Assembly (NCBI GenBank): GCA_944363645.1
Contig: CALVUR010000001.1
Coordinates: forward strand, 186,001-250,000
Direction of reading: 5' to 3'
Source: an uncultured Clostridia bacterium
GTDB taxonomy: Bacteria > Bacillota > Clostridia > Christensenellales > Borkfalkiaceae
Length of the DNA stretch: 64,000 bases
Of this stretch, positions 7,698 to 16,484 are shown in pieces. Positions within the stretch are counted from its first letter, which is position 1. The number at the start of each line of letters is the position of its first letter. Both the position numbers and the translations under genes were made by a program. A model generated the notes under the pieces. The model worked only from the letters and a program-made list of their open reading frames with translations, was not told the origin of the DNA and made no database searches.

Positions 7698-10157
7698 ATG
7701 AAAAAGATTTTAATTTTTGCTTTAACAATATGCGCCATATTTAGTTTAAGTGGGGCTTTAACGGTGTATGCGGATACGAGTGTATCTTCAACCATTGTTG
7801 CGCCGTCCACTTATTTAGAGTTTTGCGAACTCGATTCCCCTATCGATTACGCATATAATGAAGCGACCAACACGCACGTAATTTGCGAAGCCAAACGAAT
7901 CATTTGTTATAAAGACGACCTTTTTTCCTCGCACGAGATGCCGTCTTATAACATAACGGAAATTAAATTTTTTGCCGATGATTTTGTTTTGTTTTTATCT
8001 GACGGCAAACTTTTTTATATACACTTGCCAACCTTTACCATTGGCGAAACGGGGTTTGTAGCAAATTATTTTGACGTACTTGATAATTTAGTTGTTACCG
8101 CAGTTGGTAACAGTTTTAAAGTTATACAAATTACCCCATCCGCAACAACGCTTACGGCGAACGAAAAATCACATTATAATGTGGAAAAAAATTACACTGC
8201 CCTTGCGTTTACATCGCCCAGCGAATGGCTTTGCGTAAACGAAGGTACACTTTTTAAGTTTAACTCGACCGGCAACGGAAGTTTTACAACCATTGCAAAC
8301 AACCTAAAAGATACACGTTACGCTTGCTATAGCGACGGCGTTTATTACTTAACAAGGCCGAACGGTGTCTTTTATGTAGATGTTGCGACGGGTGCGACCT
8401 ATTTATTAAAAGGCACAGAAACCGAGCAAAAACTTGGTAACATTATAAGCCCACAAGGCATTACCTTTTATGACGGCAAGATTTTTGTAACCGATTTTTA
8501 TCTTAACGCAGTGTCAAGTTTTGACCCTAAAACAAAAGAGTTTACGGGCTTTGCGATAACTTCACGCTCTGAAGGGGCTGGAAGGGTTTCGGCTTACACA
8601 AACGATTTACAGACTTACGGCGAAACAATTTACGCACTTGACAGAAACGCAGTAAAGATTTTTGACGGCACAAAAACTTCAATGAAAACCTTGCCACTTG
8701 CTGGAACTTACACAGCATTTTCGGTAATTGACGACAAGATGCTTGTAACAAACGGCAACACCATGTATGCGCTTAATTTAAATTATGGAAGCGAACTTGC
8801 GCCCACTTTGATTTCGGTGGAAGCAGACCTTAGTAGTTTTACAAGCGTTACGGCAATCACCTATTTTGCTGATAATTTTTACTTTTTAAACAACACCATT
8901 ATTGACAGCAACCCTTACGCAGAAGTTTATTCGCTGTCAGCACTTGACTTTAAGACCATTAAAAAGATTGCGACAATACAAGGTCGTGGCGACGATTTGT
9001 GCGCTGACATTTTTGGTAAACTTTATGTGCAGATGTACCGCAATGCGCAAAGTGCCGTAATGACGCTTAACGTTGGCGATACTGAAGTTAAAGAAATTTA
9101 CAACATTTCAAACGACAGCGACAAGATTTTGTCCATTGCGACCGACTTTGAATGCAATGTTTACGCCTTACAAGAAAATAACAAGATTGTAAGAATTGAT
9201 GAAAATTTAGGCACGCAAGCCTTTACCATTAGTCTTTCGCCCAACTTGCCACCGCTATCGACCGCAAAAGATTTGGCAATAATACCTGCGACCGACAAAA
9301 TGTACGCATTGTTTAATGGGTTTATTTTAAAACTTAACCCTGCAGATTTGATGGTTGCATCACCTGCGCAGATTGCAGTGCCAAATGATTACCTTAACAC
9401 CTTAAACGAAAATCTTTTCAGTTGCACACTTAAACCGCAGACAAGGTACTTTGAAGTCGACCTTGCAAACACTACCGGCGAATATTTTTGTTACACAGGG
9501 TATTCCACATATTTAGGTAGCGAAAGTTTTGTAATTTTGCACACTGCCGACAAGTACACCCTTATTGCAAACGACAACCTTTCGTGCATTGTAAGAACGA
9601 GCGATATTGAGTCGCAAAATCTAACGCAAGATGGCGTTGGCACGACCATGTATTTATGTTTTGATGCTAAACTTTATAGTTATCCCGTTTTAACACCTTA
9701 CTTTAGAATTTTTGAAGTTAAGGAAAACGAGAGCGTAAAAGTACATAGCACGTTTACATTTAATGGTACAAAGTTTGCACTTTGCGAAAGTGGGAACAAG
9801 AAAGGTTATGTGCCATTTACCATGCTTAAAACTGCCGTTGCAGTGACAGATACACCCTTATCTTATCAATCGCTTTATGTTGGTAGGTTTGGTGCAAATG
9901 TTTATAGCGACAAAGAACTTACTTCGTTTGTTGGCACGATTGATGCCTTTGACAAGGTTAAAGTTTATGAGTACATTGACAACGTTTGCCTTATTGAGTA
10001 TAACGGCGAAATGTGTTATATTGAAGCATCAAACATTGTACCAAAAGGTAAAATTGTAATAAGAAACTTTGTACTTTGCTCTATTGCGCTTATAGCAATA
10101 ATTGTTACGGTAATATTTATCTACCGCAGAAAGTACGTAAAAAAATCTAAAGAATAA
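7698..10157 (+). CDS. large exported membrane-anchored protein, propeller-like with SH3-like end
   Basis: 819 residues. The signal peptide (MKKILIFALTICAIFSLSGA) ends at VYA-DT. The main body, about residues 40-580, is a chain of short beta-strand units with patterns such as YCLTRPNGVFYVD-like and GKIFVTDFYLNAVSSFDP, as in NHL or WD-type beta-propellers. Two SH3-like segments follow (about 600-680 and 710-775). A C-terminal membrane helix (about 785-808) ends in a basic tail. It is probably an envelope protein facing outward. It shares architecture with the 242-residue protein at 5833. No enzymatic residues are seen and function is unknown. Confidence 0.65.
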   Translation: MKKILIFALTICAIFSLSGALTVYADTSVSSTIVAPSTYLEFCELDSPIDYAYNEATNTHVICEAKRIICYKDDLFSSHEMPSYNITEIKFFADDFVLFLSDGKLFYIHLPTFTIGETGFVANYFDVLDNLVVTAVGNSFKVIQITPSATTLTANEKSHYNVEKNYTALAFTSPSEWLCVNEGTLFKFNSTGNGSFTTIANNLKDTRYACYSDGVYYLTRPNGVFYVDVATGATYLLKGTETEQKLGNIISPQGITFYDGKIFVTDFYLNAVSSFDPKTKEFTGFAITSRSEGAGRVSAYTNDLQTYGETIYALDRNAVKIFDGTKTSMKTLPLAGTYTAFSVIDDKMLVTNGNTMYALNLNYGSELAPTLISVEADLSSFTSVTAITYFADNFYFLNNTIIDSNPYAEVYSLSALDFKTIKKIATIQGRGDDLCADIFGKLYVQMYRNAQSAVMTLNVGDTEVKEIYNISNDSDKILSIATDFECNVYALQENNKIVRIDENLGTQAFTISLSPNLPPLSTAKDLAIIPATDKMYALFNGFILKLNPADLMVASPAQIAVPNDYLNTLNENLFSCTLKPQTRYFEVDLANTTGEYFCYTGYSTYLGSESFVILHTADKYTLIANDNLSCIVRTSDIESQNLTQDGVGTTMYLCFDAKLYSYPVLTPYFRIFEVKENESVKVHSTFTFNGTKFALCESGNKKGYVPFTMLKTAVAVTDTPLSYQSLYVGRFGANVYSDKELTSFVGTIDAFDKVKVYEYIDNVCLIEYNGEMCYIEASNIVPKGKIVIRNFVLCSIALIAIIVTVIFIYRRKYVKKSKE

Positions 10158-10164
10158 TAAAAAG

Positions 10165-10206
10165 AAAAAAAGCGAGACGGCAAAAATTGCTATCTCGCTT
10201 TTTTTA
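10165..10206. terminator. bidirectional terminator
   Basis: AAAAAAAGCGAGA and TCTCGCTTTTTTT form a strong stem between convergent genes (the 819-residue gene and trmO), with A and T tails usable in both directions. Confidence 0.8.
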
Positions 10207-10219
10207 ATGGTTAAGATAA

Positions 10220-10894
10220 TTAAATATCTTCGATATCTGTAACGGTTAAATTATCGCCGTCGACAGTGAATTTTACATTGTAATTTTTGTAGTACATGCC
10301 GTACACCCTTGATGGATCATTTTGATATGCTGGGCGTGGATCTAATGACAACAAGTTTATAATAGTTTGCACATCGATTTGGTCAACCTTTTTTTGCAAA
10401 ATGGGCGGAAAATCGACATATAGGCGGACTTTTGAAGTTTGTTTGGTAAATCCGCCATCGGCATTTTGGATGGCTTCAACATACGGTAAATATGGCTTGA
10501 TATCCAAAATTGGGGTATCGCAAATTAAGTCTGCACCGCTCACTTTAAGGGCTAAACTACCGTTAAAAGTGGTAACGCAATCGAGTTTTACAAGCGATAG
10601 CCCTATGGGATTTGGGCGGTTTGGTGAACGTGTTGCAAACACGCCAACACGCTTGTTTCCGCCAAGTTTTGGTGGGCGAACGGTGGGTGTTTCCTTGGTG
10701 TCAAAAGACTTATCAAAATGCCAAATAAGCCAAAGGTGTGAAAAGTCATCTATCCCCCGTACATAATCGGGGTTTTGAAAGTCTGGTTCAAACACGATGT
10801 ATGCGCTATCCATAACAAGTCCGCTTTGGCGTGGCGTGCCAAACTTGTTTGGGTAATTTGATTTTATTTTTGCAATTACTTTTGGTGTAAACAT
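10220..10894 (-). CDS. trmO: tRNA (N6-threonylcarbamoyladenosine37-N6)-methyltransferase TrmO
   Basis: 224 residues with TsaA/YaeB signatures: GTPRQSGL near residue 18, FSHLWLIWHFD (about 50) and FATRSPNRPNPIGLSLVKL (about 88-106). The last is the hallmark of the SAM-dependent TrmO beta-barrel. The enzyme methylates t6A37 of threonine tRNA in E. coli; the same reaction is inferred here. It is a single gene with its own terminator downstream, and AAGGTTTG precedes the ATG. The length is normal for the family. Confidence 0.9.
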   Translation of the reverse strand: MFTPKVIAKIKSNYPNKFGTPRQSGLVMDSAYIVFEPDFQNPDYVRGIDDFSHLWLIWHFDKSFDTKETPTVRPPKLGGNKRVGVFATRSPNRPNPIGLSLVKLDCVTTFNGSLALKVSGADLICDTPILDIKPYLPYVEAIQNADGGFTKQTSKVRLYVDFPPILQKKVDQIDVQTIINLLSLDPRPAYQNDPSRVYGMYYKNYNVKFTVDGDNLTVTDIEDI

Positions 10895-10962
10895 AACAAA
10901 CCTTTTTTATTAAGTTTAACACTAAAACAATGATTTGTCAAATTGTTTTTTTAATCAAATTG

Positions 10963-10999
10963 TTTAAAAAAGTGGGGCTATAAGCCCGTTATCGAGCAA
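10963..10999 (-). repeat. palindromic repeat copy 4
   Basis: AAAAAAGTGG and core GCTATAAGCCCGTTATCG with a degenerate right arm (AGCAAAATT). It lies directly behind the SSB-like gene that ends at 11016. Confidence 0.75.
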
Positions 11000-11015
11000 A
11001 ATTGTAAAATTTAGT

Positions 11016-11702
11016 TTAAACAATTTCCTTTAAAAATTCACTTTTTTCTTGTGAGATACCGAGTTCTAAATCAAGGTCAAAATTATCAACATTTTCATAA
11101 GCGGCGAGTTTGCAAACGGATACTTCGTACGCTGTCATTTGCTTAACTTCTGTGTCGCTTACACGTTTTTGGTATTCGCGACTTTGAATTCTGCCGGCGA
11201 TACACACCCTTTCGCCCACTGCCAAATTTTTGACAAATCTTGCGTTTCTGCCCCATGCGATACATGGGATATAGTCAGACTTGTTGTAAGCACGGTTTAC
11301 CGCAATCAAGATGTCAGCAATTTCACGGTTAAAGGGCGTGGTGCGGTATGTGGGGGCTTTACAGATGTAACCGCACAAAACAATGCTGTTGGGGTTTTTC
11401 ATTTGTTCGCCGTCCACGATTTCCCTGACGAAAACTGTCAATAAAAGTTTGCTTTTGCCGTCAACAACCTTGTTGTAACTGCGGAATTGACCGATAACCG
11501 ATACTTGGCGACCGGGCATAAAATCACAAGTTTCCATAAGGCGTTCTGACACGGTGATTGGGATGATGTCTACTTGACCGGAAAGCCTTTTTACGGCTAA
11601 ATCTGTTTCGTAAAAGCCTTCGCCGTATACTTCATGCGAGAATCTTTTTTCGCTTACGATTTCCCCTTTTAAGAACACTTTGTTGGTCTGCTTCTCGTTC
11701 AT
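11016..11702 (-). CDS. single-stranded DNA-binding-like protein with two OB folds
   Basis: 228 residues with two OB-fold units. The first, about 5-95, has KVFLKGEIVSEKRFSHEV and MPGRQVSVIGQFRSY. The second, about 103-200, has SIVLCGYICKAPTYRTTPFNREIADILIAVNR-type SSB features and GERVCIAGRIQSREY. Standard SSB has one OB fold and an acidic tail ending in DDLPF; here the tail is not that motif. The usual chromosomal ssb sits between rpsF and rpsR, so this is an extra SSB-like protein, possibly for specialised DNA transactions. AGGAG precedes the ATG. Confidence 0.75.
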   Translation of the reverse strand: MNEKQTNKVFLKGEIVSEKRFSHEVYGEGFYETDLAVKRLSGQVDIIPITVSERLMETCDFMPGRQVSVIGQFRSYNKVVDGKSKLLLTVFVREIVDGEQMKNPNSIVLCGYICKAPTYRTTPFNREIADILIAVNRAYNKSDYIPCIAWGRNARFVKNLAVGERVCIAGRIQSREYQKRVSDTEVKQMTAYEVSVCKLAAYENVDNFDLDLELGISQEKSEFLKEIV

Positions 11703-11748
11703 ATATAATTCTCCTAATGTTCATAACCTATATAAGATTAAGGTTTTT

Positions 11749-12543
11749 CTAAGTATTGTTTTGCCTTTGTTCGCCCTGCCTATTTATTGTGTAATCACTT
11801 GTGTAAATAAGTTGGGATACGGGCACAAAGGTGTACCCTTTTGCAAGCATGGCACTCATGATGCCTTCTATAGCACGATAAGTGTGCGTGCCGTTGTTGT
11901 GGCAAAGTATGATTGAGCCACTTTTTGCTCTTTTTATCACACGCTCTGTAATTTCGTTTGAAGATATTTCCTTCCAATCTAAACTATCGACATCCCACTG
12001 AATTGTGTAAAGATTTTGCTCGGTTGCGCAACTTATAAGCGTATCGTTATATTCACCAAAAGGCGCACGGAAAAGTGTAACCTTTTTGCCGGTAATTTTT
12101 TCGATTGCCTGCGTTGACGATTTTAGTTCCTTAATAATGCTATCACGGGAAAGTTTGCTCATGTGAGAGTGTGTTGCGCTGTGTGTGCCTATTTCGTGCC
12201 CACGCTCTACAATCTTTTTTACGTAGTCGGGGTATTTTTCCACCCAGAACTGAACGGCAAAAAAGGTGCACTTTACGTTGAACTTATCAAGGGCGTCGAG
12301 AATTTTGTCGGTGTAATCTACGCCCCAAGCGCAATCAAAAGTGATGGCGATTTTTTTATCTTCACGCCCTACCCTGTATATGGGTAATTTTTTTAGGCTG
12401 TTGCCTAAATGCACGGTGTAGATTTCAGTGCCCGAAAAAATTGAGCATGTAAAGATTATCACGAGCGATATCATTATTACCATTACTGATTTTAGATAGT
12501 CGCCACTTTTTTTTAGCCGATTTTTATCAAATTCTGTATACAT
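11749..12543 (-). CDS. polysaccharide deacetylase, PdaB-like (sporulation)
   Basis: 264 residues. One N-terminal membrane helix (about 20-40) is followed by a NodB homology domain. The motifs are IAITFDCAWGVDYTD (catalytic/metal Asp), GTHSATHSHMSKL (metal His residues), LFRAPFGEYND and IILCHNNG. The FDCAWG form is typical of the PdaB family linked to spore cortex maintenance, which removes acetyl groups from peptidoglycan sugars. The spoIIID gene lies divergently next door, which fits a sporulation role. The family call is firm; the exact substrate is inferred. Confidence 0.85.
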   Translation of the reverse strand: MYTEFDKNRLKKSGDYLKSVMVIMISLVIIFTCSIFSGTEIYTVHLGNSLKKLPIYRVGREDKKIAITFDCAWGVDYTDKILDALDKFNVKCTFFAVQFWVEKYPDYVKKIVERGHEIGTHSATHSHMSKLSRDSIIKELKSSTQAIEKITGKKVTLFRAPFGEYNDTLISCATEQNLYTIQWDVDSLDWKEISSNEITERVIKRAKSGSIILCHNNGTHTYRAIEGIMSAMLAKGYTFVPVSQLIYTSDYTINRQGEQRQNNT

Positions 12544-12871
12544 ATTAGCACATTCCTTAAAAAATATCTTGTTTTATTGTGTCGATTTTTTAAAAGTTTT
12601 GTAGTTTTTTTCTCAATTTTGTGAATACTGAACACTTTAATTATAAGTGTCTATGTGATTTTTAATTGACTTAAATAAATATATTTTTTTACTGAAAAAG
12701 TTATGCATAAAGTAAAAATTTAAAGTGTCAAATAAAATGTTTATTTTTTGCGATTTTTACAAGAAAAATGGGGCTTAAAATCTTTAAAAATTTGATAAAA
12801 AATGACAAAAAAAGGGGTGGTTGTAATTTATTTTTTACCGTTTACATACAAATAAAAAAGGACGGAAAAAA
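12544..12871. other. AT-rich spacer between divergent sporulation genes
   Basis: Holds the 5' regions of the deacetylase gene (leftward) and spoIIID (rightward). Both promoters must lie here, but I cannot assign clear sigma-E or sigma-A boxes. A GGACGGA ribosome site precedes spoIIID at about 12861. No ORF or repeat copy is seen. Confidence 0.4.
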
Positions 12872-13123
12872 ATGTACAACCAAAAAGAGCGCATTTTAAG
12901 CGAGGCAATGTATATGTTAGATAAAAAAGCGACATTGCGCCAGACGGCAAAAAAGTTTGATGTGTCAAAATCGACGGTACATAAGGATATGGCGGAACGC
13001 CTATATTATATTGACGAAAAACTTTATATAAATGTAAGAAAACTTTTGTCGTATAATTTGGCGAACAGGCATATACGTGGCGGTGAAGCGACAAAGAAAA
13101 AATATTTAAACCTTAAAAAATAA
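12872..13123 (+). CDS. spoIIID: sporulation transcriptional regulator SpoIIID
   Basis: 83 residues, normal length. The helix-turn-helix reads ATLRQTAKKFDVSKSTVHKDM (residues 22-42 region), followed by ERLYYIDEKLY and the basic C-terminal stretch NRHIRGGEATKKKY that contacts DNA in the family. It acts in the mother cell with sigma E and reshapes its regulon. A terminator follows directly. sigE and spoIIGA lie 23 kb away on the minus strand. Confidence 0.96.
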   Translation: MYNQKERILSEAMYMLDKKATLRQTAKKFDVSKSTVHKDMAERLYYIDEKLYINVRKLLSYNLANRHIRGGEATKKKYLNLKK

Positions 13124-13128
13124 AAAAT

Positions 13129-13157
13129 GCCCGATAAGAAAACCTTATCGGGCTTTA
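13129..13157 (+). terminator. spoIIID terminator
   Basis: GCCCGATAAG and CTTATCGGGC form a perfect 10-bp stem with a 5-base loop, 5 bases after the spoIIID stop; the T-run is short. Confidence 0.75.
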
Positions 13158-13172
13158 AACTAATAATCTATA

Positions 13173-13211
13173 AAACAAAACTGCGCCCAAAAAATTTGGG
13201 TGCAGTTTTGT
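13173..13211 (-). terminator. rplS terminator
   Basis: AAAACTGCGCCCA and TGGGTGCAGTTTT form a stem with one mismatch; on the minus strand it ends in a T-rich run. It lies 37 bases after the rplS stop. Confidence 0.7.
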
Positions 13212-13247
13212 ATGTGGCGTAATGCCAAATTAAAGTTAAGTTTTAAC

Positions 13248-13592
13248 TTAGATAATCTCTTTAACCTTGGCAGCTTTACCAGTTCTTCCACGAAGATAGT
13301 AGAGTTTAGCACGTCTAACTTTACCTTTGCGAACAACTTCGATTCTGTCGATTTTTGGGCTGTGAATTGGGAATGTCCTTTCAACGCCGATACCAAAAGA
13401 CAAACGTCTTACTGTAAATGTTTCACTGATACCACCGTGGCGTTTAGCAATAACAATACCTTCAAAAGCCTGTAATCTTTCACGTGTTCCTTCAACAACT
13501 TTAACATACACCCTAACAGTATCACCTACGTTGTATTGTGGAACTTCAGGTTTCAGATTTTCTTTGTTAATCTGTTCGATTATGCCTTCCAT
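13248..13592 (-). CDS. rplS: 50S ribosomal protein L19
   Basis: 114 residues starting [13 protein letters not shown], with [20 protein letters not shown] (about 20-40), [12 protein letters not shown] and [18 protein letters not shown], then the basic C-terminus [20 protein letters not shown]. All are conserved L19 features. It sits at the 30S-50S interface. ATG 13592 is chosen because GGAGGT lies 8 bases before it; a longer frame from 13613 has no such site. The usual partner trmD is not adjacent, so L19 is transcribed alone here. Confidence 0.97.
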   Translation of the reverse strand: MEGIIEQINKENLKPEVPQYNVGDTVRVYVKVVEGTRERLQAFEGIVIAKRHGGISETFTVRRLSFGIGVERTFPIHSPKIDRIEVVRKGKVRRAKLYYLRGRTGKAAKVKEII

Positions 13593-13665
13593 GTTTGGCG
13601 ACCTCCTAAACATAATACCAAGTGTTCATTGCCTGAAACAAGAGGACCACTGGACCGAGTATTAG
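13593..13665 (-). promoter_or_regulatory. candidate L19 leader (autoregulatory 5' UTR)
   Basis: The minus-strand 5' UTR of rplS has a compact stem: CCAGTG pairs with CACTTGG (one bulge) around an inner TTG/CAA hairpin, just before GGAGGT. Firmicutes rplS genes commonly carry a short L19 leader. The match is by position and general fold only. Confidence 0.4.
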
Positions 13666-13823
13666 TTTACCACAATAAGAAAAAGTTAGCAAGCGATTTT
13701 GACTTGTTTTTGTAACTTTTTAAAACTTTTTATACATTTATAAATATTGCGGAAACTTTAATCATTTTACTTTAAAAATTTTTATAAGTCAATCAAATTG
13801 CCTTTGATTTTAGAAAAAAGGGC

Positions 13824-13862
13824 AAAAAATGGTGATAACGGGCTTATAGGTGGACTTTTTTT
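13824..13862 (+). repeat. palindromic repeat copy 5
   Basis: AAAAAATGG, core TGATAACGGGCTTATAGG, then TGGACTTTTTTT. It lies in the spacer between rplS and the PH-domain gene, not behind a nearby gene end. Confidence 0.8.
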
Positions 13863-13926
13863 AATTTTTCACACCTTTTCATAAAATGAAATTTTGGTGT
13901 TAATTTGTGAATTTTTTTAACCATTC

Positions 13927-13955
13927 TTGACTAAAATCAATATTTATGATAACAT
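13927..13955 (+). promoter_or_regulatory. promoter of PH-domain gene
   Basis: TTGACT (13927-13932), 17 bases, TAACAT (13950-13955). It overlaps a possible upstream TTG start, which makes the ATG at 13990 the more likely start. Confidence 0.5.
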
Positions 13956-13989
13956 TAAAGCAGATTTTAAAAATCTAAAGGATCAAATA

Positions 13990-14448
13990 ATGCAATTTAG
14001 AAAATTACCAAAACAAGCACGTAGTTGTAATTTTGCAAAAAATATGATTTGTGTTATTGCCTTTTTTATTGTGGAAATGGGGCTTATTTTTGGGCTTGTT
14101 GACACGGTTAGCGAAACGGTTATAATTGTGATAAGTTGCGTGTTTTTTGCCCTTACCGTGATTTTAGTGGTACAGCCTTTTTTAAGTTATCATTTTTACA
14201 CTTACGCTTATGACAGCGAAAAATTGACAATAAAGCGAGGCGTAATTATAAAACATATTTATAATATACCACTATCAAGTATACGAGATTTACGCATTGA
14301 AAAAGGTCCTATAATGTCAGTTTTCGGCGTGAACAATCTTGTGGTTGTAACTGATAAAGAAGTGTTTTCTATCCCCTGTTTACTCTCAACTGATCGTACA
14401 CTGATTGTTAAAAAAATTAACGAATTTTTAAAAACAATTAAAGATTAA
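13990..14448 (+). CDS. membrane protein with bacterial PH domain
   Basis: 152 residues from ATG 13990, preceded by AAAGGA at 7-base spacing. Two membrane helices (about residues 16-36 and 42-66) are followed by a bPH2-like domain with FYTYAYDSEKLTIKRGVIIK and YNIPLSSIRDLRIEKGP, ending LIVKKINEFL. Such proteins are common small envelope proteins of unknown function in Firmicutes. A longer frame from TTG 13927 exists but overlaps the promoter. A strong terminator lies 75 bases downstream. Confidence 0.75.
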   Translation: MQFRKLPKQARSCNFAKNMICVIAFFIVEMGLIFGLVDTVSETVIIVISCVFFALTVILVVQPFLSYHFYTYAYDSEKLTIKRGVIIKHIYNIPLSSIRDLRIEKGPIMSVFGVNNLVVVTDKEVFSIPCLLSTDRTLIVKKINEFLKTIKD

Positions 14449-14521
14449 TCATTTCTGTAATTTTCTATAATTCTGTCTTTTATAATTTATCCTAAGTGTT
14501 AATTTTTTTAAAGTTACAACC

Positions 14522-14557
14522 GGGGCCCTGCGAAGAAATTTGCGGGGCCTTTTTTAA
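14522..14557. terminator. rho-independent terminator
   Basis: GGCCCTGC and GCGGGGCC arms with a short loop, then TTTTTT at 14551-14556. It serves the PH-domain gene and lies before the convergent glycosyltransferase gene. Confidence 0.75.
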
Positions 14558-14597
14558 TGAAAAAAAACGCCCGCTTAAAAAAGCAGACGTTTAAAAA

Positions 14598-15941
14598 TTA
14601 TTTATTTTGCTTTTGATTTTCGGTTTCTGTCATATCCTCAATCGTCAAACTTTGGTCGTGAACAATTGGTGTCCAAACGATTTTTTTAAAGCGGAAAATT
14701 GCACTTATTGAAACGGGGATAAATGTGTACATAAAGATTGGGAAGGTAAATAGATATAAAATCTTTTTTATCCAACTGCAGTTGATCTTTTTCCATTCGG
14801 TAATTGTAACAAGAAGCCCCACAACGAACATAATTGGATACAGCATTGATATGGTTAAAAGAAGTGATTGAAGTGAAAACCATACAAGCGATAAATCTTT
14901 CATTGAGGCGGCAATGATTGCGACGACCGGATAGAAAAGTACGCAAGCGAGCGTTACAAATAGTGCTGGGAAAAGGGTTGTAAAAATATCCCAACACGAA
15001 AAGTTGCCAAAAAAGCCTTTAAGCAATTTGCCTAAGTATCTACGCAAGACCTGGTAATACCCCTTTGCCCACCTTTCACGCTGAATGTAAGACTTTTTAA
15101 ATGTTTCAGGCTGTTCGTCGTAAAATTCTGCAGTGGATGCATAACCTGCCTTTTTGCCGGAAGTTACGAAACAAGTGATACATTCGATATCTTCAGTCAT
15201 GGTAAAGAATTTCCAGTTGTCGTATTCTTTAACGAGATCGGTGGAAATCAAAAAGCCCGTGCCAGAGATAGCGCAAGATGAATGAAGCATCATACGTGCG
15301 TTGTTTAAGTGGCGTGCTTCGTGCAAAAACCATAAGCCGTAGCCTGACGTTATCCAGTTTTTGCTGAAGTTTTTAGAGTTGCGGTAACTTGTAACAATTT
15401 CATAACCGCTGTCGAACACTTTGTTGATTTCGGTGATGTAATTGGGTTTTACAACGTTATCGGCGTCTAAAACAATATAGGCTTCCGGGACTAAGTCTTT
15501 ATACTTATCCTCGGTATGTAATTTTGTAAATAAAAAGTTCAAAGCGTAACCTTTACCAATACGCTCGGTATCATTACGCTCAAACACATAGCACCCTTTT
15601 TCTTCGCAAATTTGCTTTGTGGAATCGGTACAGTTATCAGCGATAACGAAGATGTTGTAAAGGTCTTGCGGATAGTCATTTTTTTGGATACTATCAATCA
15701 AGTTGCCAATAACCTTTTCTTCATTACGGGCGGAGATAACAATAGCAAGTTTGTGCTGTTTGTGTTCGCCTTTTTTTGGCTTTTTATGATATGCTGTACC
15801 TATAATCAAATAGAAAAATTGATGTAGGTACATAAAAAGAAATAGTAAACTGATTATGTTTGAAAACCAGTAGATAACGGCATGAAGCCCCGTACCGGCT
15901 TGAATCGTACCATTTACTATTAGATCGATAAAAATTTGCAT
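14598..15941 (-). CDS. membrane glycosyltransferase, family 2 (BcsA/HAS-like)
   Basis: 447 residues. One N-terminal helix (about 22-46) is followed by a GT-A catalytic domain with LAIVISARNEEKVIGN, VIADNCTD, VLDADNVVKPNY (DxD), MTEDIECITC (general base region) and QRERWAKGYYQ, the Q-x-x-RW acceptor motif of processive enzymes. Four or so C-terminal helices span about 310-425. It probably adds sugars from a nucleotide donor to an extracellular polysaccharide or lipid. AAGGGG precedes the ATG. No other polysaccharide genes are adjacent, so substrate is unknown. Confidence 0.85.
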   Translation of the reverse strand: MQIFIDLIVNGTIQAGTGLHAVIYWFSNIISLLFLFMYLHQFFYLIIGTAYHKKPKKGEHKQHKLAIVISARNEEKVIGNLIDSIQKNDYPQDLYNIFVIADNCTDSTKQICEEKGCYVFERNDTERIGKGYALNFLFTKLHTEDKYKDLVPEAYIVLDADNVVKPNYITEINKVFDSGYEIVTSYRNSKNFSKNWITSGYGLWFLHEARHLNNARMMLHSSCAISGTGFLISTDLVKEYDNWKFFTMTEDIECITCFVTSGKKAGYASTAEFYDEQPETFKKSYIQRERWAKGYYQVLRRYLGKLLKGFFGNFSCWDIFTTLFPALFVTLACVLFYPVVAIIAASMKDLSLVWFSLQSLLLTISMLYPIMFVVGLLVTITEWKKINCSWIKKILYLFTFPIFMYTFIPVSISAIFRFKKIVWTPIVHDQSLTIEDMTETENQKQNK

Positions 15942-16003
15942 GATTGCCCCTTAAAAGCGTTTAGACTTTACCTAATTTATTATTTAAAGTGTAAAAAAGA
16001 ATA

Positions 16004-16042
16004 GAAAAAATGTTGATAACGGGCTTATAGCCCCACTTTTTA
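16004..16042 (+). repeat. palindromic repeat copy 6
   Basis: AAAAAATGTTGATAACGGG then CTTATAGCCCCACTTTTT, 11 bases behind the desulfoferrodoxin stop; a likely terminator for it. Confidence 0.85.
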
Positions 16043-16052
16043 ATAATTTAAA

Positions 16053-16427
16053 TTAAGCCTTCCAAAGACCGTGAAGGTTGCAATATGCGTAAACTGCTTC
16101 GATTTCGTCGTCTTCTTCAACCAAGAAAGTAACTTGTGGTTTTGTGTTTGGTGTTAAAACCTTGCGTTGGTTGCCGTGTTTTGTTTGTAAAGAGATCCAT
16201 TCGATATAATGTTCTTCTTGCATAGGATGTTCGATTGAACCAACTTTAACGGTAACAACATTACCAACTTTTTCATATTGAGGAAGGTGTTTTTCGCCAC
16301 TTGCATCTACTGTATTTGGTTTTATTTCTTCCATTTTTGTGCCGCAACATTTGATTGGAGTACCAGCATCATGAACAACAGCGACGATATTACCGCAAAT
16401 TTCACATTTTAAAAATTTTTGTTCCAT
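16053..16427 (-). CDS. dfx: desulfoferrodoxin (superoxide reductase)
   Basis: 124 residues, normal two-domain length. The N-terminal rubredoxin-like Fe site uses CEICGN (residues 8-11) and KCCG (about 27-29). The C-terminal superoxide reductase centre uses EKHLPQYE, IEHPMQEEHYIEW and CNLHGLWK, giving the four His and one Cys ligands. It reduces superoxide without releasing oxygen, a typical defence of strict anaerobes. A repeat-type hairpin follows directly. Confidence 0.95.
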   Translation of the reverse strand: MEQKFLKCEICGNIVAVVHDAGTPIKCCGTKMEEIKPNTVDASGEKHLPQYEKVGNVVTVKVGSIEHPMQEEHYIEWISLQTKHGNQRKVLTPNTKPQVTFLVEEDDEIEAVYAYCNLHGLWKA

Positions 16428-16484
16428 AATAAATACCTCTCTAATAAATTTTTAAAAAAAATTGTGTTTTATCTTGCCACGTGA

